DNA from: JBDKVA01 sp039679375
GTDB taxonomy: Bacteria; Bacillota; Clostridia; Acetivibrionales; DTU013
Direction of reading: 5' to 3'
Assembly (NCBI GenBank): GCA_039679375.1
Contig: JBDKVA010000164.1
Span: 1 to 18,042, forward strand
DNA length: 18,042 nt
Shown here: piece by piece, positions 7,379-13,389 of the stretch
How positions within the stretch are numbered: position 1 is the stretch's first letter
Layout: each line of letters opens with the position of its first letter
Translations under genes and position numbers: made by a program
The notes under the pieces: model-generated
The model's database searches: none
The model's input: only the letters and a program-made list of their open reading frames with translations
What the model was told of the DNA's origin: nothing

Positions 7379-8119
7379 ATTTACGGAGACTTTGCATATT
7401 ATTACGACCGGTTCATGACCGATGTCAATTATGGACAATGGGCGGATCATATTATTACCATATTCAGACGCTGCGGGCTGAAGCCTGAATTGATTGCTGA
7501 CCTGGGCTGTGGTACGGGCAGTTTTTGCCTTGAAATGGCACACAGGGGATATGATATGATCGGAATCGACTTATCTGCCGAGATGCTGAGCTGTGCAAGG
7601 CAGAAGGCACTGCAGGCCGGAGCGGATATCCTCTTCCTGAACCAGGACATGACCTCCTTTGAATTGTATGGAACGGTGGACGCTATTACCTGTCTTATGG
7701 ACAGCGTCAATTATGTGACTTATAAAAATGACTTAAAGCAGCTTTTCAAGCTTGTGGCCAATTACCTCAACCCGAATGGACTGTTTGTATTTGACATAAA
7801 CTCTCCATATAAATTTGAAAACATCTTTTCTGCAAATGCTTTTTGTGAAACCAATCCGGAAGCGTCCTACATATGGCAGAACTGCTATGATAAGTCAAAA
7901 AAGCTCTGCAGGTTTGACCTGACATTTTTTGTCAGGGAGGGGGACCTTTTCAGAAGGTTTGACGAGGTGCATTATGAGAGATCCTATACAAGGGAGGAAC
8001 TTGAGGAAATGCTGGCTGTCGCAGGCCTCAGGCTGTGCTCCGTATATGGCGGGTTCAGTTTTAGGAAGCCGTCGGAAAAATGCCAGAGAATTTTTTTCAT
8101 TTGCAAAAAAGAAGGATAA
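7379..8119 (+). CDS. Class I SAM-dependent methyltransferase
   Basis: This is a Rossmann-fold methyltransferase with unknown substrate. Motif I is ADLGCGTGSF, the acidic end of strand 2 is IGIDLSAEML, and QDMTSFELYGTVDAITCLMD covers the following motifs. The product is 246 aa if translation starts at ATT 7379. This start is chosen because codons from 7379 spell the family's usual beginning YGDFAYYYDRF, and G-rich 7367-7372 sits 6 nt upstream. The first in-frame ATG, at 7415, drops those residues. Between the in-frame stop at 7355 and 7415 there is no ATG, GTG or TTG in this frame. ATG 7365 is out of frame by one base across a six-G run. The family is sure; the start is not. Confidence 0.85.
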   Translation: MYGDFAYYYDRFMTDVNYGQWADHIITIFRRCGLKPELIADLGCGTGSFCLEMAHRGYDMIGIDLSAEMLSCARQKALQAGADILFLNQDMTSFELYGTVDAITCLMDSVNYVTYKNDLKQLFKLVANYLNPNGLFVFDINSPYKFENIFSANAFCETNPEASYIWQNCYDKSKKLCRFDLTFFVREGDLFRRFDEVHYERSYTREELEEMLAVAGLRLCSVYGGFSFRKPSEKCQRIFFICKKEG

Positions 8120-8156
8120 AATTGTATACGTCTTGTTGAATATAAAGTTCGTATTT

Positions 8157-8185
8157 TGGCAAATATAAATTCGCCATATTTTTAT
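8157..8185 (+). terminator. Weak terminator candidate after the methyltransferase gene
   Basis: TGGC (8157-8160) pairs with GCCA (8173-8176), with three further A-T pairs possible inside after a mismatch, followed by TATTTTTAT. The stem is short and AT-rich, so confidence is low. Confidence 0.3.
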
Positions 8186-8232
8186 GGTAACCTTTCAAGG
8201 CTTCAATGCGTAGAATTATGTAATCTACATCA

Positions 8233-8262
8233 TTGACAAGCTGTGAACGGTTGTGTTAAACT
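8233..8262 (+). promoter_or_regulatory. Promoter of the cold-shock gene
   Basis: A consensus TTGACA (8233-8238) is followed after 17-18 bp by TTAAAC/TAAACT (8256-8262). Transcription would start near 8270, leaving a leader of about 60 nt that contains a small hairpin (GCAC 8283-8286 with GTGC 8290-8293). Confidence 0.6.
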
Positions 8263-8329
8263 AATAAAGGTTTGGTAAAAAGGCACAAAGTGCGGCCAAA
8301 TCCAAGTTAAATTCAGGAGGTTTTTAGTA

Positions 8330-8533
8330 ATGCAAAGAGGAAGAGTAAAGTGGTTTAATGCTGAGAAGGGTTTTGGATTTATCGAAAGAGATAACGGTAA
8401 TGACGTATTCGTACATTTTTCGGCAATCACTATGGATGGGTTTAAGACCCTCGAAGAAGGCTGCGAAGTAGAGTTTGATGTGGTTGAAGGTGCTAAGGGA
8501 CCTCAGGCTGCAAATGTAACGAAGGCTATGTAA
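8330..8533 (+). CDS. Cold-shock protein, CspA family
   Basis: This is a small single-stranded nucleic-acid-binding protein and RNA chaperone made of one cold-shock domain. The 67-aa product has RNP1 KGFGFI at 14-19 and RNP2 VFVHFS at 27-32, and starts with the usual RGRVKWFNAEKG. The length is typical of the family. A very strong Shine-Dalgarno, AGGAGG at 8317-8322, precedes ATG. It is monocistronic: its own promoter lies upstream, and right after its TAA stop there is a perfect AT-rich hairpin, followed by a longer stem before hslO. Confidence 0.95.
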   Translation: MQRGRVKWFNAEKGFGFIERDNGNDVFVHFSAITMDGFKTLEEGCEVEFDVVEGAKGPQAANVTKAM

Positions 8534-8554
8534 TTAAAGTTTGTGAAACTTTAA
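8534..8554. other. Perfect hairpin at the 3' end of the csp transcript
   Basis: TTAAAGTTT (8534-8542) pairs with AAACTTTAA (8546-8554) around GTG, beginning directly after the stop codon. No U-tract follows, so it may protect or process the mRNA end rather than terminate it. Confidence 0.5.
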
Positions 8555-8578
8555 CATAAATCTAAGCCAGCAGACGAT

Positions 8579-8613
8579 GACCTCGATATGATATATCGAG
8601 GTCTTTCATTTAT
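8579..8613 (+). terminator. Terminator-like hairpin between csp and hslO
   Basis: GACCTCGATAT (8579-8589) pairs perfectly with ATATCGAGGTC (8593-8603) around GAT, followed by TTTCATTTAT. The strong 11-bp stem with a weak U-tract suggests partial termination. It ends immediately before the hslO Shine-Dalgarno, so read-through would be needed if hslO lacks its own promoter. Confidence 0.65.
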
Positions 8614-8624
8614 GGGAGATACTT

Positions 8625-9494
8625 ATGGAAGATCATATAATAAGGGCAACAGCCGCCGGTGGCACAATAAGAGCCTTTGCGGCAATAACAAAGGATATGG
8701 TTCAGGAAGCCCATATCATACACGGCACTTCCGGAGTGGCATCGGCGGCACTGGGCAGGACGCTGACCGCTGCCGCGATGATGTCACGTATGTTCAAGAA
8801 TGAGAAGGATGTGCTGACCATACAAATTAAGGGCGATGGACCTCTTGGCGGCATTATTGCAGTTTCCGACTACCAATCAAATGTCAGGGGCTATGTTTAT
8901 AATCCGGAGGTCTACCTGCCGCTGACTCCGACCGGTAAATTCGATGTTTCAGGCGCAGTTGGCAAAAAGGGTTATCTTAATGTCATCAAGGACATGGGGC
9001 TCAGGGAACCTTATATCGGCTATGTTGATCTTGTCTCAGGCGAGATCGGGGAGGACATTGCCTATTATTTCGCCTTTTCGGAACAGGTGCCTACAGTTGT
9101 ATCGCTTGGTGTTCTGGTCGGAAAAGATGGAAATATTGCCACTGCCGGGGGTTATATCATTCAACTCATGCCGGGTGCGGATGAAGGCATTGTCGAGTAC
9201 CTGGAAGACAAGGTGCTGCTTGCGGACTCCATCACCTATATGTTGTCGGAAGGGCTTGACCCGGCCGGAGTATTGGAAAAGCTGCTTGGTGAAAAGGGAC
9301 TGGAAATAAATGAAAAGGTGCCCTGCAGATATCTGTGCAATTGCAGCAGGGAAAGGATGGAGCGCAATCTGATCAGCCTTGGTGCGAAGGAAATACTTGA
9401 TATGGCGGATGAACAGCATGGAGCGGAATTGCAGTGCCACTTCTGCAATAAAAAGTACCATTTCACTGAAGAAGAACTTCGGGGTCTGGTGTAA
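8625..9494 (+). CDS. hslO: Redox-regulated chaperone Hsp33
   Basis: Hsp33 is a cytoplasmic holdase activated when oxidation releases zinc from its C-terminal cysteines. The 289-aa product has the N-terminal domain (DHIIRATAAGGTIRAFA, GRTLTAAAMMS) and the redox switch: Cys238-x-Cys240 (LCNC) and Cys271-x-x-Cys274 (CHFC). An additional Cys234 lies just before the first pair. GGGAG at 8614-8618 sits 6 nt before ATG. Length and motif order match the family. Its neighbour is a cold-shock gene, though the two seem separately transcribed. Confidence 0.96.
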   Translation: MEDHIIRATAAGGTIRAFAAITKDMVQEAHIIHGTSGVASAALGRTLTAAAMMSRMFKNEKDVLTIQIKGDGPLGGIIAVSDYQSNVRGYVYNPEVYLPLTPTGKFDVSGAVGKKGYLNVIKDMGLREPYIGYVDLVSGEIGEDIAYYFAFSEQVPTVVSLGVLVGKDGNIATAGGYIIQLMPGADEGIVEYLEDKVLLADSITYMLSEGLDPAGVLEKLLGEKGLEINEKVPCRYLCNCSRERMERNLISLGAKEILDMADEQHGAELQCHFCNKKYHFTEEELRGLV

Positions 9495-9603
9495 GTTGTT
9501 TTCGGGTTTGAAATGAGAAGCTAATATAATTGAGTATGGCGGAGTATGGAACAGATAATTCTAGAACACGGCGGATAATCTTTATTTAAAATGCATTTTG
9601 ATA

Positions 9604-9632
9604 TTGACTTTGAAATGTTATTTTTGTATACT
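9604..9632 (+). promoter_or_regulatory. Promoter of the tRNA operon
   Basis: TTGACT (9604-9609), a 17-bp spacer, then TATACT (9627-9632). Transcription should begin near 9639, about 25 nt before tRNA-Val. Confidence 0.7.
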
Positions 9633-9640
9633 AGTTATTG

Positions 9641-9657
9641 TCGCTCGGCACGAGCGA
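9641..9657. repeat. GCA-loop hairpin at the start of the tRNA transcript
   Basis: TCGCTCG (9641-9647) pairs with CGAGCGA (9651-9657) around a GCA loop. The same stem-GCA-stem design recurs in the repeats between the tRNAs, so this is probably a lone relative of them. Confidence 0.55.
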
Positions 9658-9662
9658 AACAA

Positions 9663-9738
9663 GGGCGCTTAGCTCAGCTGGGGGAGCACCTGCCTTACAA
9701 GCAGGGGGTCATAGGTTCGAGCCCTATAGTGCCCACCA
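9663..9738 (+). tRNA. tRNA-Val (anticodon TAC)
   Basis: Acceptor arm GGGCGCT pairs with AGTGCCC. The D stem is GCTC/GAGC. The anticodon stem CCTGC/GCAGG holds loop CTTACAA, giving anticodon TAC. The T arm is ATAGG TTCGAGC CCTAT. Discriminator A9735 is followed by an encoded CCA. Confidence 0.96.
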
Positions 9739-9855
9739 AAGAGTTTTACGCAAGTAAAAGCTCTTACTTTGTAAAAGCTTCGCGCAGCGAGGCTAGTTGA
9801 TTACCCGCCGCAAGGCGGCATAATCTACGTTATGAAGGTATCACGCAGTGATGCT
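9739..9855. repeat. Multi-hairpin spacer repeat, copy A
   Basis: Four hairpins in order. h1: AAGAG+TTTTAC (9739-9749) with GTAAAA, bulged G, CTCTT (9754-9765), GCAA loop. h2: AGCTTCGC (9776-9783) with GCGAGGCT (9787-9794), GCA loop. h3: CCGCC (9805-9809) with GGCGG (9814-9818), GCAA loop. h4: ATCAC (9840-9844) with GTGAT (9848-9852), GCA loop. It starts directly after the CCA of tRNA-Val. Copies B and C follow at 10059 and 10176. Confidence 0.85.
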
Positions 9856-9901
9856 GTTGCAGAGATTAGCGGACGTATTGTTTCTGATATCTGCGTTATT
9901 T

Positions 9902-9978
9902 GGCCCGGTAGTTCAGTTGGTTAGAACGCTAGCCTGTCACGCTAGAGGTCGAGGGTTCGAGCCCCTTCCGGGTCGCCA
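9902..9978 (+). tRNA. tRNA-Asp (anticodon GTC)
   Basis: Acceptor arm GGCCCGG pairs with CCGGGTC (one G-T). The anticodon stem CTAGC/GCTAG holds loop CTGTCAC, giving anticodon GTC. The T loop is TTCGAGC. Discriminator G9975 is followed by an encoded CCA. Confidence 0.96.
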
Positions 9979-9982
9979 GTTT

Positions 9983-10058
<76 letters not shown>

Positions 10059-10170
10059 AGGAGTTTTGCGCAAGCAAAAGCTCCTACATTGTAAAAGCTT
10101 CACACAGTGAGGCTATGTTATCCGCTATAAGCGGCATAATCTACATTATAAAGGCATCACGCAGTGAGGG
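10059..10170. repeat. Multi-hairpin spacer repeat, copy B
   Basis: Same order as copy A. h1: GGAG+TTTTGC (10060-10069) with GCAAAA, bulged G, CTCC (10074-10084), GCAA loop. h2: AGCTTCAC (10096-10103) with GTGAGGCT (10107-10114). h3: CCGCT (10122-10126) with AGCGG (10130-10134). h4: TCAC (10157-10160) with GTGA (10164-10167), GCA loop. Several base pairs change on both sides relative to copy A. It starts right after the CCA of tRNA-Phe. Confidence 0.85.
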
Positions 10171-10175
10171 TAGTT

Positions 10176-10250
10176 GAGTTTTGCGCAAGCAGAAGCTCCT
10201 ACATTGTAAAAGCTTCATGCAGTGAAGCAGGTTTATCCGCCACAGGCGGT
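10176..10250. repeat. Multi-hairpin spacer repeat, copy C (lacks the fourth hairpin)
   Basis: h1: GAG+TTTTGC (10176-10184) with GCAGAA, bulged G, CTC (10189-10198), GCAA loop. h2: GCTTCAT (10212-10218) with GTGAAGC (10222-10228), GCA loop. h3: CCGCC (10237-10241) with GGCGG (10245-10249). The fourth hairpin is missing; tRNA-Gly begins 7 bp later. Confidence 0.82.
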
Positions 10251-10256
10251 AAATTT

Positions 10257-10331
10257 GCGGGATTAACTCAGTGGTAGAGTGTCACCTTGCCAAGGTGAAA
10301 GTCGCGAGTCCGAATCTCGTATCCCGCTCCA
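10257..10331 (+). tRNA. tRNA-Gly (anticodon GCC)
   Basis: Acceptor arm GCGGGAT pairs with ATCCCGC. The anticodon stem TCACC/GGTGA holds loop TTGCCAA, giving anticodon GCC. The T loop is GTCCGAA, so the first T of the usual TTC is a G. Discriminator T10328 is followed by an encoded CCA. Confidence 0.95.
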
Positions 10332-10346
10332 AACTTTGCAGTAGTA

Positions 10347-10409
10347 AGAGACTGGATAATTGAGACCCGAATGCAGATTCCGGTTTTGAAAATCCAGTTT
10401 CCAGTCTCT
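10347..10409. other. Structured spacer between tRNA-Gly and tRNA-Cys
   Basis: AGAGACTGGA (10347-10356) pairs perfectly with TCCAGTCTCT (10400-10409), closing a 43-nt interior with a further small stem (GAAT 10369-10372 with ATTC 10377-10380). It is unrelated in sequence to the A/B/C repeats. It may guide processing of the polycistronic tRNA transcript; that is inference. Confidence 0.5.
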
Positions 10410-10416
10410 GCGGTAT

Positions 10417-10491
10417 GGCGCTATAGCCAAGTGGTAAGGCAAGGGTCTGCAAAACCCTTATTCCCCGGTCCAAATCCGGGTGGCGCCTCCA
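10417..10491 (+). tRNA. tRNA-Cys (anticodon GCA)
   Basis: Acceptor arm GGCGCTA pairs with TGGCGCC (one T-G). The anticodon stem AGGGT/ACCCT holds loop CTGCAAA, giving anticodon GCA. The T arm loop is GTCCAAA-like. Discriminator T10488 is followed by an encoded CCA. Confidence 0.95.
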
Positions 10492-10495
10492 GAAG

Positions 10496-10546
10496 AGAAG
10501 TCCCTGAAGTGCTTAAAATAAGCGATTCAGGGACTTCTGGCTTTTC
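10496..10546 (+). terminator. Terminator of the tRNA operon
   Basis: AGAAGTCCCTGAA (10496-10508) pairs perfectly with TTCAGGGACTTCT (10526-10538), and GCTT (10511-10514) pairs with AAGC (10520-10523) inside. It is followed by GGCTTTTC. The stem is strong and the U-tract short. Confidence 0.8.
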
Positions 10547-10594
10547 AGAAACCCTTTGTTTTGGCAATTAGCGGAAACATTTGGACTTCCTACT

Positions 10595-10764
10595 ATATTT
10601 ACTGAAATAAAGGTGTTTAATACATACTGGTTGAGCAGGATTCGCTTAAGACAGGAAAATCAGAACGAACGATTGATTTATCTAAAAATGCTATCAGAGC
10701 CCTTGAGGAACTTAAAAAGGTTTATGTCGGAGAATATATCATTTCTACAAGAGAAGGAAGCTGG
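10595..10764 (+). pseudogene. Probable tyrosine-recombinase (integrase) remnant
   Basis: The frame at 10627-10764 translates to LVEQDSLKTGKSERTIDL followed by a helix-like SKNAIRALEELKKVY, then GEYIISTREGSW and a stop at 10765. The K-T-x-K-S-x-R-T-I-x-L run followed by a helix and (E)YI..-R.G is the pattern seen between the first catalytic Arg and the HxLRH box of phage and transposon integrases. An adjacent frame just upstream (EIKVFNTY, about 10599-10626) could be the preceding strand after a frameshift. There is no start codon, no catalytic box and no full-length frame. It lies just past a tRNA operon, a usual integration site. Identification is by memory of the pattern, so moderate confidence. 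Confidence 0.5.
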
Positions 10765-11042
10765 TAAGGCCAAAGAATCTGCTCCTTGACATTTTATCAA
10801 GAGGAGCAGCGTACCACGAAACTCTGCCGCCGGATATATTAGCAACCGCTTTACGAAACGTCAAATTATTTTTTTAGCAAAAAATAGAGATGACATCCAG
10901 GTAACCGAGGCATTCGATTAGAACTTCGGAAGACACATAAGCGAATTTGGATATATTGGCGCTGTTTTAGCTGCCGTATGATTACTTCTTGACGGCCTTA
11001 AAAAAGGGCCTTGAAAAAGCCACATTCATTCATTTATCGTTA
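10765..11042. other. Gene-poor gap, possibly more decayed integrase DNA
   Basis: I find no intact gene here. Short open stretches occur, such as one reading GYISNRFTK near 10838-10864 and one reading ELRKTH near 10919-10936. These vaguely recall integrase segments (YxS.RF; DLRHTH) in the expected order, but frames are broken and the resemblance is weak. GGCC/AAGGGCC-type pairing near 10993-11013 could form a small hairpin. Confidence 0.3.
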
Positions 11043-11070
11043 TTGACATTTCTCTAAATTGATTTATACT
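11043..11070 (+). promoter_or_regulatory. Promoter upstream of the oad operon
   Basis: A perfect TTGACA (11043-11048), a 16-bp spacer, then TATACT (11065-11070). Transcription would start near 11077, leaving a leader of about 170 nt before oadA. Confidence 0.7.
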
Positions 11071-11142
11071 CTTTATAGTGGGCGAATTTGATAATTTTTT
11101 AACGGTTGGACAGGAAACTGTTTTCAAGAAATCTGGCTTTTT

Positions 11143-11183
11143 GGGTGGGAAGCTTTTGTTACTAATTGCTTTCTGCCCTTTTT
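11143..11183 (+). terminator. Terminator-like hairpin in the oad leader (attenuator candidate)
   Basis: GGGTGGGAAGC (11143-11153) pairs over all 11 positions, three of them G-U, with GCTTTCTGCCC (11168-11178), followed directly by TTTTTATAT. It lies between a consensus promoter and oadA. It could be an attenuator, or it could end a short RNA of about 105 nt. A small GAAA-capped stem (ACAG 11109-11112 with CTGT 11117-11120) lies upstream. I do not recognise a known riboswitch class. Confidence 0.6.
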
Positions 11184-11249
11184 ATATGTGATATTTGATA
11201 AAAAAATAACACACAATACCATGACTAATAAGAAAAGGAGATGAAGTAG

Positions 11250-12626
11250 ATGAAAGTTAATATTACAGAAACAATTTTACGTGATGCCAATCAATCCCTT
11301 ATTGCCACGAGAATGCCCTTTTCAGATTTCGAAGGGATCCTGGAAACTATAGATAAAGTGGGTTATTACTCTCTCGAGTGCTGGGGCGGCGCTACCTTCG
11401 ATTCATGTCTCAGGTATCTGAATGAGGATCCATGGGAAAGACTGGAGAAAATTAAGGCTAAGGTTAAGAACACCAAGCTTCAGATGCTTCTGAGAGGTCA
11501 GAATATTCTTGGCTATAAGCATTATCCTGATGATGTGGTAAGAAAGTTTGTGGCCCAATCAGTTGATAGTGGTATGGATATTTTTAGAATATTCGATGCA
11601 TTAAATGATTTCAGAAATATTCAAGTAGCTGTTGATGAGACTTTAAAACGTAAAGCACATGCTCAGGGCTGCATTTGCTATACAACAAGCCCGATTCACA
11701 ATTTGGAAAAGTATGCAAAGCTGGTAAAGCAGCTCGAGGAAATGGGTGTCCACTCCATATGCATAAAGGATATGGCAGGCATCATGGGACCTCAGGAAGC
11801 TTATGACCTGATAAAAACAATAAAGGAAACTGTTAAAATACCAGTGTTCCTGCATACGCACTCCACAACAGGTCTGGGGCCAATAACCCAAATCAAGGCT
11901 GTTGAGGCTGGATGCGACGGTATAGACTGCGCAATATCCTCTTTCTCCGGTGGCACATCTCAACCTTCAACAGAAACGCTTAATTATGCTCTGAAGCAAA
12001 TGGGCTATTCAACAGGATTGAATGAGAATGTTTTGAAGAAAACGAATGACTTTTTCAAGCCACTCAAAGCGAAATATGTGTCTTCCGGACTTATGGATGC
12101 ATTTGTAATGGGTACGGAGACAGATGCTCTTGTATACCAGGTACCGGGTGGAATGCTCTCAAACCTGATAGCACAGCTGAAGGCACAAAATGCCATAGAT
12201 AAGCTGGATGAGGTTTTGGCTGAAACACCGAAGGTAAGGAAGGATCTCGGATACCCCCCGCTGGTTACTCCAATGAGCCAGATGGTAGGTGTTCAGGCAG
12301 TTTCAAATGTGCTTTCGGGTGAAAGATACAAGAATGTATCCAAAGAGGTTAAAGCATATTTAAGAGGCGAATATGGCAAGGCGCCGGGAGAAATTGACGC
12401 AGATCTGATTAAAAGAGTCTTAGGTGATGAGAAACCAATCGAAAAAAGGTTCGCGGATACTCTAGAGCCTGAATTCGATAAGACAAGAGCGAAGCTGAAA
12501 GGTATTGCAAAAGGTGATAAGGACGTTCTCTCCTACATTGCATTCCCGCAGATTGCTGAAAAGTTCTTTAAGGAAAGAGAAGAGAGAGCAGTGACAAGGG
12601 TTACTTATACTATAGTAAAAAAATAA
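11250..12626 (+). CDS. oadA: Oxaloacetate decarboxylase alpha subunit (carboxyltransferase), no biotin domain
   Basis: This subunit transfers the carboxyl group of oxaloacetate to biotin, giving pyruvate; the membrane beta subunit then decarboxylates carboxybiotin and exports Na+. The 458-aa protein has the DRE-TIM barrel. Metal and catalytic positions are visible: Asp12 in RDANQS, Lys173 in IKDMAG (the carbamylated lysine position), and His202 and His204 in HTHSTTG. These sit at a constant offset of 5 from Asp17, Lys178, His207 and His209 of Vibrio OadA. The usual RDAHQS has Asn for His. After the PYC-OADA conserved region (about 300-450) it ends; the biotin domain is encoded separately two genes downstream. 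GGAG at 11237-11240 precedes ATG. Confidence 0.93.
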   Translation: MKVNITETILRDANQSLIATRMPFSDFEGILETIDKVGYYSLECWGGATFDSCLRYLNEDPWERLEKIKAKVKNTKLQMLLRGQNILGYKHYPDDVVRKFVAQSVDSGMDIFRIFDALNDFRNIQVAVDETLKRKAHAQGCICYTTSPIHNLEKYAKLVKQLEEMGVHSICIKDMAGIMGPQEAYDLIKTIKETVKIPVFLHTHSTTGLGPITQIKAVEAGCDGIDCAISSFSGGTSQPSTETLNYALKQMGYSTGLNENVLKKTNDFFKPLKAKYVSSGLMDAFVMGTETDALVYQVPGGMLSNLIAQLKAQNAIDKLDEVLAETPKVRKDLGYPPLVTPMSQMVGVQAVSNVLSGERYKNVSKEVKAYLRGEYGKAPGEIDADLIKRVLGDEKPIEKRFADTLEPEFDKTRAKLKGIAKGDKDVLSYIAFPQIAEKFFKEREERAVTRVTYTIVKK

Positions 12627-12639
12627 AGGATGGTGCAAT

Positions 12640-12960
12640 ATGTCTGTTATTGAAAGTGTAGTAGTTTCTATGTTCACTCTGTCTTTAGTGTTTGTAGTAC
12701 TTGCTATTTTGTATGGCATGGTTATGGCATTGTCTATGGTGCTGAGGGCTAAATTGAACAAAAAGGCAGCAGCGGAGAAAATTTCGACTGAATGTGATAA
12801 AGATGATTGGAACGCAGATGTCGTTCATGTATCATCAGGAGAACTGAAGCTTAAAAATGTAGATGAGAAAACTGCGGCAATGATCATGGCGATTGTGAGC
12901 GATGAGTCTCAAATTCCGCTTTCGGAGCTTTGTTTTAAATCAATTACAGCAGTAGATTAA
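12640..12960 (+). CDS. OadG-type small membrane (gamma) subunit
   Basis: This is the small subunit of sodium-pump decarboxylases; it holds the complex together, linking the membrane beta subunit to the soluble alpha subunit. The 106-aa product has one N-terminal membrane helix (about 8-35, rich in Val/Leu/Ala with a Met-Ala run) and a hydrophilic tail, the OadG plan. Sequence conservation in this family is low, so the call relies on topology, size and location between alpha and biotin-carrier genes. The tail (about 60-105) is acidic and has a short folded-looking segment around KNVDEKTAAMIMAIV. AAGGA lies about 9 nt before ATG. Confidence 0.8.
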   Translation: MSVIESVVVSMFTLSLVFVVLAILYGMVMALSMVLRAKLNKKAAAEKISTECDKDDWNADVVHVSSGELKLKNVDEKTAAMIMAIVSDESQIPLSELCFKSITAVD

Positions 12961-12991
12961 AGTAATATGTTAATAAATTGGAGGGTCTGAT

Positions 12992-13375
12992 ATGATATAT
13001 GAAGTTACCATTAACAATAAGAAATATGAAGTTGAAGTAGAAAAAGGACAGGCAGCGATTATAGGGACGAAAGAAGCTTCTGCACCTGTTGCTGTTGCTA
13101 TGCCTCAGGTTACAGCAGCTGCTGCTCAGGTAGTTGCGCCAGCTACTATAAATGTTGGGAGCGGTGAAGTCGTTAAGGCTCCAATGCCGGGCACCATTTT
13201 GGATATAAAGGTTAGCGCCGGTTCAAGGATTAAAAAGGGCGATGTACTATTCATTCTTGAAGCAATGAAAATGGAAAATGAGATCGTCGCACCGGCAGAT
13301 GGTGCAGTAGCACAAATTAAAGCGGTCAAGGGTTCAACTGTAAACACAGGTGATGTTCTTGCCGTCATCCAATAG
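12992..13375 (+). CDS. Free biotin carrier protein of the sodium-pump decarboxylase
   Basis: This protein carries the carboxyl group on biotin between the alpha active site and the beta channel. The 127-aa product has a short N-terminal strand region (YEVTINNKKYEVEVEKG), an Ala/Pro/Val-rich flexible linker (about 28-55), and a C-terminal biotinyl domain (about 58-127) with ILEAMKMENEI, in which Lys93 is the biotinylation site. The full domain is present, including VKAPMPGTI at its start and DVLAVIQ at its end. GGAGGG upstream and tight spacing place it in the oad operon. It replaces the C-terminal domain that alpha subunits of other species carry. Confidence 0.93.
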   Translation: MIYEVTINNKKYEVEVEKGQAAIIGTKEASAPVAVAMPQVTAAAAQVVAPATINVGSGEVVKAPMPGTILDIKVSAGSRIKKGDVLFILEAMKMENEIVAPADGAVAQIKAVKGSTVNTGDVLAVIQ

Positions 13376-13389
13376 TGAGGTGATAATAA

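Noticed and set aside
8929..9309. A second + strand frame inside hslO (121 codons)
   Set aside because: It overlaps the well-supported Hsp33 frame and has no motif or ribosome-binding site.
10556..10789. A 77-codon open frame in the gap after the tRNAs
   Set aside because: Its sequence has no recognisable family, and the neighbouring frame over the same bases matches a recombinase pattern, so it is likely a shadow of the remnant.
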